From: Symbiodinium natans
Lineage: Eukaryota > Sar > Dinophyceae > Suessiales > Symbiodiniaceae
Length of the DNA: 64,000 bases
Direction: 5' to 3'
NCBI GenBank assembly: GCA_905221605.1
Contig: CAJNDS010002612.1
Location: forward strand, 995,436-1,059,435
A model generated the notes under the pieces. The model was not told where the DNA came from. It searched no databases and saw only the letters and a program-made list of their open reading frames with translations. Of the stretch, positions 29,621 to 40,880 are shown one piece after another; position 1 is the stretch's first letter; the number at the start of each line of letters is the position of its first letter. The translations under genes were made by a program, and so were the position numbers.

Positions 29621-29826
29621 GGCATAGCGTTCAGGGTGGCTAAGTGACGCGGAGAGGAGGAGGAGAAGGAGGAGGCGGAGGAGTTGGGGTTTCGGGGGGG
29701 GGGGGGGGGGGGGGGGGGGCAGTTGGGGCTGCAAACACAGACGTTCGAACGAAGAATGGATGTTTAGGCTTTGGGTTCAGGTCACGGCTTGTGCTTCCAA
29801 ACGCAAGGAGTTTGCATGTTTTTCAG

Positions 29827-29952
29827 CGGAGGAAGCTGAAGTCACTTCGGGTTACCCAGGCATGCGGTAGATCTGAAGCCTGGACCTCGCAAATTCCGGC
29901 AAAGCTGCCCCACAAAAAAGGAGTTTCTTCGAGCCGTGGCAAGATGCCCTGA
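29827..29952 (+). CDS. Terminal exon of an unknown basic protein
   Basis: A strong TTTTTCAG acceptor, then RRKLKSLRVTQACGRSEAWT to SRGKMP and TGA 29950-29952. 41 codons without stop. Upstream is a 26-base G run (29694-29719), so any frame through it is unreliable. Confidence 0.5.
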   Translation, partial: RRKLKSLRVTQACGRSEAWTSQIPAKLPHKKGVSSSRGKMP

Positions 29953-30124
29953 CCTGAAGCCGAAAAGTAGGTTGGCTTTTGGGGAATCTGATAGTTTCGC
30001 ATTTGGGTTTATATATATATTTTTTTATATGTTTCGTCAAAGGGGTTTAGAGGCCAACCCAAAAAATCCTTGGTTCCCAAACCCTAAACCAGACCCTAAA
30101 CTAGGCCCCAAACCTGCGACCAAG

Positions 30125-30197
30125 GGGCTGATCATGGGCAGCAGCCCCATGTCCTCGACCTCCTCGGCGGCAAAGCCAACGCTAGGCTCTAGGGCGG
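30125..30197 (+). CDS. Candidate internal exon, Ser/Ala-rich
   Basis: Open as GLIMGSSPMSSTSSAAKPTL then GSRA, between GACCAAG and a GTTCAGGG donor that leads into the long TTTAGGG array. Confidence 0.45.
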
Positions 30198-30204
30198 GTT
30201 CAGG

Positions 30205-30379
30205 GTCAGGGTTTAGGGTTTAGGGTTTAGGGTTTAGGGTTTAGGGTTTAGGGTTTAGGGTTTAGGGTTTAGGGTTTAGGGTTTCGGGTTTAGGGTTTAG
30301 GGTTTAGGGTTTAGGGTTTAGGGTTTAGGGTTTAGGGTTTAGGGTTTAGGGTTTAGGGTTTAGGGTTTAGGGTTTAGGG
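30205..30379. repeat. Long TTTAGGG array
   Basis: About 24 consecutive heptamers with a single TTTCGGG variant, among the cleanest and longest arrays in the window. More TTTAGGG arrays follow at 30698-30772 and 31038-31148. Confidence 0.95.
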
Positions 30380-30510
30380 GCTGTAGTCGAGGGATTAGGA
30401 CTCGTACCCCTCAGGTTGTACCCCTAAAGGTTCCCCTACCTTAGGACCTTAAGGATCTGCAAAACGGCTCCCCAATTCCCCAAAACTCAATGGTACAACC
30501 TTAAGGGTCC
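30380..30510. repeat. Dispersed repeat shared with 43200-43350
   Basis: ACTCGTACCCCTCAGGTTGT and the following CCCTACCTTAGGAC...CCAAGG blocks have close counterparts at 43215-43350. Non-coding. Confidence 0.5.
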
Positions 30511-31209
30511 AAGGATGGCCCAACTTACATTATTTCTAGCATCTGCAGCTCATAAACTACACAAAATACCCTAAACCCTAAACCCTAAACCCTAAACCCT
30601 AAATCATCGGAGAAAACTTGAGACCCTTTCATCCCGAGAGGCTTTTACAGAAACAGCAAGTACTCAACCCTGAAGCACTGAACCCCTGAAGCCGCAGCTT
30701 AGGGTTTAGGGTTTAGGGTTTAGGGTTTAGGGTTTAGGGTTTAGGGTTTAGGGTTTAGGGTTTAGGGTTTGGGGTCCTACACCCCTGACTAAACCCTAAC
30801 CCCCCTACATCATTCCTCCCCCCTCCCCCCTTCTGCCCCTGATGTCTTCGTGTTGAAGGGTTGAAGAGTATCATCTCCCCTTTGGGAGGAGTTGGGGGGT
30901 GGTAGTGGTTCAGGGTGTTTGGCTTATCGTCTCATGTTAGTATTGGGGGGTTGAGGTTTAACGTTGCGTCTAAAGGCTTAGGGCATATCTTCTCCTCTTG
31001 AGTTACTTTTCTGAGCCCGGCACTACAGGCCCTGCGCTTGGGGTTTAGGGTTTAGGGTTTAGGGTTTAGGGTTTAGGGTTTAGGGTTTAGGGTTTAGGAT
31101 TTAGGGTTTAGGGTTTAGGGTTTAGGGTTTAGGGTTTAGGGTTTAGGGGGTTTGGGGTTTAGGGTTCCGAATGCAAAGCCTGCTTTTCACGATTGGCTTG
31201 CCGCTTCAG

Positions 31210-31289
31210 AGACCTCCGATGACAAGTTGCGCTTGAAAGCCTTGGGCTTCGCAGAGCAAGCAGATTGGGAAAACAGTCTTACATCTTAA
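31210..31289 (+). CDS. Terminal exon of an unknown protein
   Basis: A TTGCCGCTTCAG acceptor, then TSDDKLRLKALGFAEQADWE and NSLTS, TAA 31287-31289. Strongly helical and acidic, natural codon use. Confidence 0.6.
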
Positions 31290-31583
31290 GCCTTTTCTCA
31301 GTAGCTTTTCGTTGAGTCTGAAAGGGCATGCGATCACTGATTTTGAGCTGCCCTGGCAAAACCCCCCAAACCCCACACCCTAAACCTTAAGCCCTGAACC
31401 CTCTAAACCCTAAACCCTACCCCCAAACAAGCTCACACCTGGAGCAGCAGGGGCTTTTCAGCCGCCACCCTAAACCCTAAAATCCTGAACCATAAACCCT
31501 AAACCCCTCAACCCTGAACCCTAAACCCTGAAAACCCTACACCCGAGACCCTTAAGACCCGAAACCAGACCTTAGCAGCGCAG

Positions 31584-31679
31584 GTCGCTCCCTGAGCAGC
31601 GTCTCCTCCTCCGGCGCATCGCCCACAGCGGACGCGCCACCTCCTCCGCCGCCCCCACCGCCCTCGGCTGCAGCCGCCG
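31584..31679 (+). CDS. Internal exon, Ser- and poly-Pro-rich
   Basis: RSLSSVSSSGASPTADAP, nine Pro, SAAAAG; donor GTTTCGGG at 31680. The acceptor is either GCGCAG at 31582-31583 or CTTAGCAG slightly upstream. Probably a linker or disordered region. Confidence 0.5.
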
Positions 31680-31957
31680 GTTTCGGGCTTGGCTTCTTGT
31701 GGGGACGTACGACCTAATTATTCCTGAAGGCCTTCGGATGCACAGTGTAGATTGGAGACCGGGCTTTGGGGGCCGGGCAAACCCTAAACCCTAAGAAAGT
31801 CCAGCGCATGGCCCTGGGACGCGGTAGTTGGATTTCGACACCTAAAGCCACAGCAAACACAAAACGATCAAACAAAGCTCATGCGAGAGTAAATCCTTAA
31901 GGACTCGGGTTTTTGATACCTAAACCCTAAACCTTAATCTCTAAACTCTATTCGAAG

Positions 31958-32189
31958 ATTGAAGCGCGGTCGGGCAGGAAGGGCAGAAGAAACCACTACC
32001 TCAGATTGTGGACCGGGCTTCCTGTCAGAGCAGCTGTTACGAGGTTTAGGGTTTAGGGCTTGCAAGGGTTTAGGCTTAGGGATATCTGAATGCCTCCGGA
32101 ATTCGGCGCTGGAAGCAAGATGAGAATTGTCCAGCGAACATGTGTGCTCGGCCTCTGTTGGGGTGTTGACCATGGCCGAGGTGTCTTAG
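31958..32189 (+). CDS. Two-exon gene end, unknown protein
   Basis: Exon 31958-32043 (IEARSGRKGRRNHYLRLWTG then LPVRAAVT) follows TTCGAAG and ends at GTTTAGGG. Exon 32135-32189 (EHVCSASVGVLTMAEVS, TAG) follows GTCCAG. Two bases plus one rebuild a Ser codon. The intron is only 91 bp and its 5' half is TTTAGGG-type repeat. The first exon is very basic. Confidence 0.6.
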
Positions 32190-32662
32190 CTAAGCCCTAA
32201 GCCCGAACAGGCCTCCCTAAACCCTAAACCTGAAACCCTAAACCCGAAACCCTAAACCCTAAACTCTAAGCACTCCACCCTCTACAACCCTAATCCCTAG
32301 TCCCGAACAGGCCCGAAGCCCTAGATTCCTAAAGCACGTTGGCTGGAACAGGTTGACTCGACAGCAAGCCCTTACACCCTAAACTCGACGTTTAGGGTTT
32401 AGGGTGTAGGGTGTAGGGTTTAGGGTTTAGGGTTCAGGAAAACCCTAAGCCCGGCAATAGTTTCTGTGCTTTGTGGAGGATGATCGTTTGATTGTAGGGG
32501 TGTAGGGTTCAAGGAGCTCAGTTTAGGGTCGAGAGTTTTAATTGCCACGAAACGCTAAATCCTAGGGCCCGGGCCCTAAACCCTAAACCCCAAATCCCAA
32601 GCAGCAGTGCCAGGGCCGGTAGCTAGGGCCGCTGCCCATCGTCCCTGTTTCTGCAGAGGTTA

Positions 32663-32709
32663 CGGCGGGGGTGAGGCGGTGCCGTGGGGGCCCCAGCATG
32701 GGCAACTGG
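32663..32709 (+). CDS. Candidate small exon with a GA donor
   Basis: After CCCTGTTTCTGCAG the frame reads VTAGVRRCRGGPSMGN. The block then runs into GGATTTAGGATTT, which offers no GT; GATTTAGG would be a GA donor, a class known in dinoflagellates. Confidence 0.3.
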
Positions 32710-32915
32710 ATTTAGGATTTCGGGTTTAGGGTTTAGGGTTTAGGGTTTAGGGTGATTATATTCTGTAGCCGAACGAAGTGTGTAGCCAGCTCCTAAACCA
32801 CCTCCACACGATTATGTTAGGGTTTAGAGGTTAGGGCTATTCCATTCTGTAGCCTAAAAAAGTTTGTCTAAACCCTAACCCTAAACCCTGACTTCTGTTA
32901 GAGCTTAGGGGTTAG

Positions 32916-33118
32916 GACCATTTTTTGGCTCTGGCGAACTGTACTGGAATCAGGATGCGATCTGTAAGCTGTTGGCTTGCCTGGACGAGATCAGTCAAGA
33001 TAGGGCAGACATGAAGGCTTTAGGTTTAATTAGGGTTTAGAGTTTAGGGTTTAGGGTTTAGGGTCTCGAGAAGTATGTCTTCGCAGACAAGAGAAGTCCG
33101 CGGCTCTGGTTCTGTTAG
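32916..33118 (+). CDS. Two-exon gene end, unknown protein
   Basis: Exon 32916-33023 (PFFGSGELYWNQDAICKLLA then CLDEISQDRADMKAL) and exon 33087-33118 (KRSPRLWFC, TAG). The donor is GTTTAATT at 33024, the acceptor TCTTCGCAG. One base plus two rebuild Asp. The intron (63 bp) consists largely of TTTAGGG units. Codon choice and helical pattern make the first exon convincing. Confidence 0.6.
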
Positions 33119-33761
33119 GGAGGATTGCTGTCTAGGCTCCTTCTGCTCGGTCCCGATCCCAAAGGACCTAAACAGGACGTAAGCCCTAAACCCCGCAGGG
33201 TTATAGGGTTTAGGCTTTAGGGTTTTGGGTTTAGGGTTTGGGGTTTGGGGTTTAGGGTTTTTGGGCTTAGGGCTTGTTTAGGGTTTGCCAAGTCGGCTTG
33301 GTTTTGGGTTTTGGGTTTAGGGTTTAGGGTTTGGGGTTTAGGGTTTGGGGAGCAGTGGCTTCTTGCTGGCTAAGGCCGGCGCCGGCACCCGTCATGACGC
33401 GATGTGCCGGCGACACCGGAGGCGCGCAGCCCAAAACCCAAGAACCTTGAGTGCCAACCCCCTAAGCCCTTAAACCCTAAACCCTAAACCCTAAACCCTA
33501 AACCCTAAACTCTAACCCCCCTAAGCCCTTAAACCCTAATCCCCGAAACCCCTCAGCCTTGGTTGCAAAGTGGTAGGCTTTTCCCTTTTTTTTGGCCCAA
33601 GGTTCCCTTAATAAAGTTGGTTACTGGGCTACCAAGAAACCCTAAACCCTAAACCCTAAACCCTAAACCCTAAACCCTAAACCCTAAACCCTAAACCCCT
33701 AAACCCTAAACCCCGAAACCCCAAACCCGAAGCCCTGAATCCTAAGTTCCGAGACCTTCAG

Positions 33762-33849
33762 TACTCTGAATCTCCTCAAGCCCTTGGACCCAAGACCATC
33801 AACCCGGTCCTAAGCATTTGCCACCTGTCGTGCTCGGCTGTCGCAAGTC
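33762..33849 (+). CDS. Internal exon with consensus donor
   Basis: AGACCTTCAG acceptor, YSESPQALGPKTINPVLSIC then HLSCSAVAS, donor GTAAGT at 33850. 29 codons plus one base. Confidence 0.55.
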
Positions 33850-34087
33850 GTAAGTCTCATGCCCTGAACCCTAAACCCTACACCCTACACCCTACACCCT
33901 AAACCCGAAACCCTAATCCTAGCCTAAGGCCTAATTAAGCCCTAATTCCTAAAGCCTACTGCGAAAAAACCAAACCTTGGACTGTCCATCTCTTGAAAGT
34001 TGTGGGCCACATCTTGGGTACCCGAAGTCTCCAACAGCCGTGTAAAAGCAGGGACCTGATGATAGTAGGGGGTACTATCATTAAAAT

Positions 34088-34121
34088 TGAGGACTGTTAG
34101 TATAAGGGGGAACATCCCAAC
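34088..34121. repeat. Solo end of a MITE-like family
   Basis: GAGGACTGTTAGTATAAGGG and GGAACATCCCA match the inverted ends of the element at 37087-37211. Followed by a 17-base C run. Confidence 0.4.
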
Positions 34122-34571
34122 AGGGATCCCCCCCCCCCCCCCCTAAACCCTAAGCCCTAAACAGGACCCAAAGTGTGAAACCTTACGACCCGGGAAGGAG
34201 AGCAGATCGTGGTACCACAGCCCAGGAATTTAGGAAAACTACGAAACATGCAAAATGTTGGGCTTAGGGTTTAGGGTTTAGGGTTTAGGGTTTAGGGTTT
34301 AGTGTTTGGGGTTTGGGGTTTAGGGTTTAGGGTTTAGGGTTTAGGGTTTAGGGAAGAAATAAGCTCCCTCAAGAACCCGACCCTTCAACCCGGCCCTAAA
34401 CCCTAAACTTTAAACCCTAAACCAAACCCTAACCCCTAACCCCTAAACCCTAAACCCTAAACCCTAAACCCTAAACCCTCGACCCTAGACCCTAGACCCT
34501 AGACCCTAGACCCTAGACCCTAAACCCTAAACCCTAAACCCTCACCCTAAGGAGTAGAAAGTTGCTTGAAG

Positions 34572-34648
34572 GCTCCTTCTCGAGCCCAAAGGCTCCTGAG
34601 GGCGAGCTGCAGCCTGGCATGACTTGGATTGACTTTCGAGGGGTCTAG
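34572..34648 (+). CDS. Terminal exon of an unknown protein
   Basis: After GCTTGAAG: SFSSPKAPEGELQPGMTWID then FRGV, TAG 34646-34648. CCCTAAA/CCCTAGA arrays on the left (34438-34545) and a TTTAGGG/TTTCGGG array on the right. Confidence 0.5.
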
Positions 34649-35334
34649 CGAGTCAGGGTTTAGGGTTTAGGGTTTAGGGTTTCGGGTTTAGGGTTTCGGG
34701 TTTCGGGTTTCGGGTTTCGGGTCTCGGGTTTTGCCCTTGGGCTTAGGGCTTTAGGCTTTAGGGTTTTGGAGGCTCTTGTTTCCTGGGGCTTGCGGCTTGC
34801 GAGTGTGGGGAGACTGTCCTTCGTTCCACAGCTTCAGATTTGATCGCCATTCGCCACACAACCCCAATTCCTGAAACACGCTGGGCCTAAAGCCCTGAGT
34901 TCACCCCAGAAGGCCTAATCACAACTACAACGCCTTAGTCATGGAAACCTATAGACCCTAGCACCCTAAACTCGCTCGAAAGTCTATAAACCCTGAAGGC
35001 CCTCGCCCTAAGCCCTAAACCCTGAACCATCCAGGACCCCCCATCAGCTCTAAGCCCCTGCCTAAGCCCACCCGAGGCCCTCCTTCTTTAACCCTAAACC
35101 CTAAACCCTAAACCCTAAACCCTAAACCCTAAACCCTAAACTCTAAGCATTGCAAGCCCTCTTCAACCCGACTTAGCCCTTCTTCTGGCACTAGACCCTC
35201 AACCCCAACCCTGAAATTCCAGGGCCTTTAACGCCTATAAGCCTTTAAGCCTTAAGCCCTTAAGCCTTAACCCCAAGCCTTTTAAATAAGCCCTAAGCCA
35301 GCCATGCAGCTTCTTACGAGCCCTGAAATCTAAG
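34649..35334. other. Non-coding interval
   Basis: TTTCGGG variants (34660-34725), unique sequence, a CCCTAAA array (35091-35145), then CCTTAAGCC-type drift. No exon supported. Confidence 0.4.
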
Positions 35335-35383
35335 GATGCGATCTGTGATGGACTCAATGGCTGCAGACAATGAGGCTCGCAGA
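35335..35383 (+). CDS. Candidate small exon
   Basis: AAATCTAAG|G, then ATG: MRSVMDSMAADNEARR, ending in phase 0 before GTTTCGGGG. It could be an initiating exon, or internal. Confidence 0.45.
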
Positions 35384-35611
35384 GTTTCGGGGTTGGGGTT
35401 TAGGGTCTAGGGTTCAGGGTTTAGGGTTTAGGGTCTAGGGTGTAAAATAGGGGTAGGAGGAATTTCTAATGTTATTATTATTCCCTTCTACTTATGCTAT
35501 AAGAACCTCCAAAACCCCTGTTTAACTATTCGGGCCCCTGTTTTGGGGGTTCAGGGTTTGGGGTTTAGGGTTTAGTGTGTGTTCCTTGTTTCGTGGGTGG
35601 GCAGGTTGCAG

Positions 35612-35725
35612 CTCGGAGGCTCCAAAGCCCCTGAGCATCAGGCCCGCCGCTCCATGAAGCCCCGCAACGTCGCGTTTAGGGGCCCAGCGTTCCAAACGTC
35701 GAAGAATCGGGGAGCCCCCGAGCCC
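35612..35725 (+). CDS. Candidate exon, basic
   Basis: After GGTTGCAG: LGGSKAPEHQARRSMKPRNV then AFRGPAFQTSKNRGAPEP. Open for about 40 codons. The 3' edge is unclear because no GT lies near the following CCCTAAA block. A TTTAGGG heptamer is part of the coding sequence (AFRG). Confidence 0.45.
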
Positions 35726-35805
35726 TGCATCCTAAACCCTAGCCCTAAACCCTAAACCCTAAACCCTAAACCCCGGAAACCTGATCCGCCCAAGCCCCGT
35801 GCCAG

Positions 35806-35878
35806 GACATGGAGGGCATGGTCGCCCCCACAGACTTGTCTCCAGATGAGCTGAAGGCCAGGGGCCCATTTACGGAGG
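35806..35878 (+). CDS. Internal exon between CCCTAAA and GTTTAGGG
   Basis: CCCTAAA array and CCGTGCCAG on the left; DMEGMVAPTDLSPDELKARG then PFTE; donor GTTTAGGG at 35879. Acidic, helical. Confidence 0.6.
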
Positions 35879-35902
35879 GTTTAGGGTGTAGGGCTTATCG
35901 CG

Positions 35903-35987
35903 CTTAGGGCTTAGGGCTTAGGGCTTAGGGCTTAGGGCTTAGGGCTTAGGGCTTAGGGCTTAGGGCTTAGGGTTTAGGGTTTAGGGT
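35903..35987. repeat. Variant array (CTTAGGG)n
   Basis: About ten CTTAGGG units, then two TTTAGGG units. A homogenised variant, complementary in type to the CCCTAAG array at 45975-46070. Confidence 0.9.
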
Positions 35988-36379
35988 GTCACCATGTTGG
36001 GGTGCTTGAGGGGCTGAGAAGTGGATATCGGTGCATGAACTTGTAATTGGTTTATGAGCACACTGTAAACTTCCACCCGCCCTGCGCAACCTCTGGGCCA
36101 ATATGCACAACACGAAAAAAACGGCAACATCCTGCCAAACTCGAAGCCCAACAAAGTCCGACGGCAAAACGCCAAAACCCGATACAACTCCACAATTCCT
36201 CAGCAAGAGCAAAATCCGGACCCACCCACCCTACACCGCCCCCTGGGTCCAAAATGCCTAAAAACTGCAACAACGAAATCCGGCAAAAACCCCCACTCCC
36301 GACAAAACTCCCGACACAAACCCTATACAATTTCTATAAACCCTAAACCCTAAAACCCGTACGCCAAGCCCCAACCCAG

Positions 36380-36956
36380 GCCGAGGAGACCCGGCGAAGG
36401 AATTCGCTAGTCTCGGCCCAAGGGAGTTTGTCTTTGCTGGTGGAGAGTTGGACTTTTGGGGGTTTAGGGTTTAGGGTTTGGGGTTTGGGGTTTGGGGTTT
36501 GGGGTTTTGGGCTTAGTTTAGGATGTGTGTTTAGTTTGTAGGGTTTCAGAGCTCATGGAGATTCTTGACATATCGTTCCTGGAGCTTTTGTGGCTTAGAG
36601 CGTTTTGTAGAGTTTGGGGTTTACGGAGCCTGTGGGCTTTTAGATAGTACATATAGATTCTTTTCGAGGGTATACGCGGAGGGTTTAGCTTGAGGTAAGG
36701 CTACCCAAAACCCTAAACCCTACCCTGTTGGCCCTGAACCTTAAACCCTGTAAGCCCTGAACCCGAAACCCTAAACCCGAAACCCTAATCCCTAAACCTC
36801 GTAAGCCAAAAAAAGCAAGCCCGGCAAGCCTTAAACCCTAAACCCTCCCGCACCCCTGTGACCCTAAACAGCCTCCAATGAGGCCGCTGCTTTGGATGAG
36901 AAGGGGATCAGCGCAGTCAGTGCCCTAAGACTGCCTCGTCCTGTGCTCCTAATATT
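36380..36956 (+). CDS. Two-exon gene piece, unknown protein
   Basis: Exon 36380-36461 (AEETRRRNSLVSAQGSLSLL then VESWTFG) follows CCCCAACCCAG and ends at GTTTAGGGTTTAGGG. Exon 36872-36956 (SNEAAALDEKGISAVSALRL then PRPVLL) follows ACCCTAAACAG. One base plus two rebuild Ala. Both splice sites of the intron are therefore made of telomere-type sequence. The 3' edge of the second exon is at GTTTAGAG (36957) or nearby. Confidence 0.6.
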
Positions 36957-37086
36957 GTTTAGAGTTTAGGGTTTAGAGTTCGGGGGCTTAGGGTTTATGG
37001 TTTGGGGTTAGCTTAGTGTTTTGGGAACCTCACTCAATCTCGGTCTGCTAGGGGGAGAGTAGGGCTGGACGCGACACTCCATACTT

Positions 37087-37211
37087 GGGATGCTCCCTCT
37101 TATACTACCAGTCCTCAATCGGGATTAGAGTATCCCTAAACCCTAAACCCTAAACCCTAAACCCTAAGCCCTATTTAGGACTGTGAGTAATTATCAGGGG
37201 GAACATCCCAG
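37087..37211. mobile_element. MITE-like element
   Basis: The left end TGGGATGCTCCCTCTTATAC and right end AATTATCAGGGGGAACATCC are imperfect inverted copies. CCCTAAA repeats fill the centre. Related end at 34088-34121. Confidence 0.45.
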
Positions 37212-37253
37212 CTCTGTATGGTAACTTCGTGGGCACCCCTAGTTGAAACCTAG

Positions 37254-37443
37254 GTCTCGGTGAAATTGAGACGCGAAGCCCAGAGGTTTTTGGAGGTTTA
37301 GGGTCTAGGGTTTAGGGTTTAGGGTTTAGGGTTTAGGGTTTAGACTAAACGGTTTAGAGTTTAGGGTTGATTTTAGGGTTTAGGGTTTAGGGGTACTGGC
37401 TGTTTCCACTCCGCCCGGCACTCTGGTGTTCATACTGGTATAG
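37254..37443 (+). CDS. Candidate exon pair, frame ambiguous
   Basis: 37254-37295 ends exactly at GTTTAGGG (37296) and is open as LGEIETRSPEVFG or VSVKLRREAQRFLE. 37391-37443 (VLAVSTPPGTLVFILV, TAG) is in phase with the first reading. The acceptor is GGGTTTAG. Confidence 0.35.
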
Positions 37444-37915
37444 GTTTTAAGTGGGCAGGGCTCTGGGCCAGGCTCAGCAAAGTAGGGAGGGAGCAAAACT
37501 CCAAACCCTAAACCCCCCAGGAGAGCTCTATAAGAGTTCGCACAAGGACATTTCTGCATTTGAGACCCTCCCAGCGTTCTCGGTCACCCAGTAAAGTAGG
37601 ACCCTTTCCCATTTTTTTCACTAATACCCTAAACCCTGTTTAAAACCGAAACCCTAAACCATAAACTCTACGCCAACAGCCAAAGGGACACACAATTTAA
37701 GAGTCAGGGTCCCTGGCCATCGTGCCCTAGATTTTCACAAGGGGCTTAGTTGCGGCCCGGGGTTTACAGGTTCAGGAACCAGAGTTTCTGCTCTAAACCC
37801 TAAACCCTAAACCGCAAATGAGGATTTAGGAGTTATTTATGTATGATGATAATTACATTATGTATAATTTTTAAGAGAAGTTAACGGCGACTGAGCGGTT
37901 CTAGAAGAGCCACAG

Positions 37916-38017
37916 GTCTTTGATCCCGGCTCGAGCGGTAACGGCGGAGCCTCCCCGCGACCTGGCAAAAGGGGGAGTGGTTTGCGAACTTCACGGTCGG
38001 GGGCCTGCCTAAACTAG
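37916..38017 (+). CDS. Terminal exon, Gly/Ser/Arg-rich
   Basis: After GAGCCACAG: VFDPGSSGNGGASPRPGKRG then SGLRTSRSGACLN, TAG 38015-38017. Probably disordered and basic. Confidence 0.5.
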   Translation, partial: VFDPGSSGNGGASPRPGKRGSGLRTSRSGACLN

Positions 38018-38357
38018 AAGCCCTAAACCCTAAGCCCTACAGCCCCTAAACGCTAAGACCCTAAGACCCTAAGACTCTAAGACCCTAAACCCTAAACCCT
38101 AAACCCTAAACCCTAAACCCTAAACCCTAAACCCTAAACCGCACCGTTTAGCCTGGAGTTGTGGTTAAACACCTGGACCTTCAAGCCGCGCATTCCAAGA
38201 CCCTCAACTCCTACAGCCCCACGCAAGAGCTTAGGGCCCCCAAACCCTAAACCCGTCTAAACCTTACAAACCCTGAACCTTGAACCCAGAATCCCAAAAA
38301 CCCTAAAATCCTAAACCCTAATCCCTAAACCCGAAGCCCTCCTAAGTCCTCCCACAG

Positions 38358-38445
38358 AAGCCTCGGACATTTCTGGAAGCAAGGAAGCCCCAGTTCGACG
38401 TGACCACAGTGCCACAAACCGAGATGAAGCAGTGCCTTGGGCCAG
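38358..38445 (+). CDS. Internal exon, unknown protein
   Basis: A CCTCCCACAG acceptor, ASDISGSKEAPVRRDHSATN then RDEAVPWA and two bases, donor GTTTGGGG at 38446. CCCTAAA variants on the left. Confidence 0.6.
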
Positions 38446-38632
38446 GTTTGGGGTTTGTTTGGGGCTTTGGGGTTTAGGGTTGAGGGTTTAGGGTTTTGGG
38501 GTTTGGGGTTTTCAGGTTTTGGGGTTTTCGGGTTTTCGGGTTTTCTGGTTGTCGGGTTTTCGGGTTTAGGGTTTAGGGTTTATAAGGGAGGACTTCCAAG
38601 TACACCAAAATGTTCTGTTTGTTTGGCTATAG

Positions 38633-38826
38633 TGCGCACAGGCGATTTTCAATTTAGGGCTCAGGCTTGGGATGTAAGTAAGCAGCAGCTGACACGAGCC
38701 CTTGAGTTTAGAGTGAATTTAGGGTCCTCAAAGGGGGGTGCATTCGTGGGAGGTGCATGGGGGAAACTTGTAGAAAAGAATCCTGGATGCTTGGAAATAG
38801 TAGCAGCAGACACAGGGGCCCCCTAG
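38633..38826 (+). CDS. Two-exon gene end, unknown protein
   Basis: The first exon ends at 38673 before a consensus GTAAGTAAG (reading RTGDFQFRAQAWD; its start is 38633 or later). The second (38734-38826) is in phase 0 after CCTCAAAG: GGAFVGGAWGKLVEKNPGCL then EIVAADTGAP, TAG. It may continue the exon ending at 38445 if the small upstream part is cut at TTTAG. Confidence 0.5.
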
Positions 38827-39081
38827 ATCTCCTCCCTACGAGGTTTAGAAATTAGGCTTATTCTACGTCCTAGCCCAACATCCTGAACCTTGGTACAATA
38901 TCACAATGCGTGGCCGTCGCCTCTGCCCAGGTTTCTTTTGAACCCAGCTCCGCCACTCGGAACGATGAAAGATTTGGGGTTTAGGGTCGGTTGTTTCGGA
39001 TTGAGGGTTTAGGCCCCACACCCCAAACCCCTACCCCCTAAGCATGTAAGGTCCCTGTGCTGATTCCAACCGAACCCAAAC

Positions 39082-39145
39082 CTTTTGTCTGGGTTCTCCG
39101 GCAACGCGCAGGGAATCATAAAGCAAAGAACCATAAAACCTGGGA
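39082..39145 (-). CDS. Minus-strand internal exon
   Basis: On the minus strand, acceptor CTATTTGCCTTTGGCAG, then PRFYGSLLYDSLRVAGEPRQ and K, then donor GTTTGGGTT (plus 39080-39081). 21 codons plus one base. Confidence 0.5.
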
Positions 39146-40006
<861 letters not shown>

Positions 40007-40049
40007 GCATGATCGAGTGCAGAATCATCCGACCCGCACTCAAGTTGTC
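40007..40049 (+). CDS. Candidate small exon
   Basis: GTCGGCAG acceptor, MIECRIIRPALKLS, donor GTGGTTTAGG. Flanked on the right by TTTAGGG-type repeat. Confidence 0.35.
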
Positions 40050-40546
40050 GTGGTTTAGGGCTCAGGGTTTTAGGGGTTTAGAGGTTCAGGGGTTCAGGGG
40101 TTTAGGGGTTTGCAGTAGGGGTTGGGGGTTTCAGGGATTAGGGGTTTGGGGTTTATGGAACCAGGGGTGTGGGGGTTTAGGGGTTAGAGGTTTGCCGGTT
40201 AGGTCAGGGTTTAGGGTTTCGCGATGCGGAGCTTAAAGTTTTCAGGGTTTCAGGGGTATCCCCTGAACCAAGTTGACAAAAATCGCCACTTGTGTTGCCT
40301 TACATGGATTTTAAGGCCGGGTGTTGAAATTCAGGTTTTGCTTCGGGGTTCAGGCACTTTACTGGGTCTGGGGCTGAAATTAAGTTGCAACATGACTTAG
40401 TTGAGTCCCGTGACGGGAGCCCACTTTTTAAGTTTGGAACGCTGGGCTTAGTGACGTCGTGAACTGGCAACCCTTCTGAAGGTGCCAAATGTAGTGGTCA
40501 TGTGCGGATAGGGTCTGGGAAAGAAGGACCAGGGCACTAAGTACCG

Positions 40547-40880
40547 TAATCCGAGCATCTGTTTAATTGGGGGGGGCCCCCCCCCCCCCCCAACCGCAAT
40601 AAGGAAGGCAGGGTTCCGCAATAATTGGACCATGGACCGTCATTGATTCTCTATTAAAAACAATACGCTGCAGATCCCTGAGGTGCTGTAGCTTCGCATC
40701 TCCGCAAGCAAAACAAGAAGCAGGCCGACAGATTTTTCAACCACCCCAAAAAAATTCCTTTAAATGTGGTGGGTTTGCCCCATACGAAATCCACCCTAAT
40801 GGAAAGTAGTCTTCCGGCGGGCTTCCGGCCAAAAAAAATCTTTAAATGTGGGGGTATTAATTAAACAGATGCTCGGATTA
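40547..40880. mobile_element. MITE with perfect 22-bp inverted ends
   Basis: TAATCCGAGCATCTGTTTAA (plus TT) at 40547-40568 is the exact reverse complement of 40859-40880. 334 bp in total, with a GGGGGGGCCCCCC... run and two TTTAAATGTG copies inside. No coding capacity. No clear target duplication beyond TA-rich bases. Confidence 0.7.

Noticed and set aside
36052-36330. 92-codon minus-strand frame rich in Gly, Cys and Trp
   Set aside because: Overlapping frames on both strands are open, composition is skewed, and no splice sites or start context support it.
37900-37960. tRNA-like segment (TTGATCCCGGCTCGAG)
   Set aside because: No acceptor stem, D arm or anticodon arm can be drawn; the segment reads better as a coding exon. 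No tRNA or rRNA gene was found in the window.
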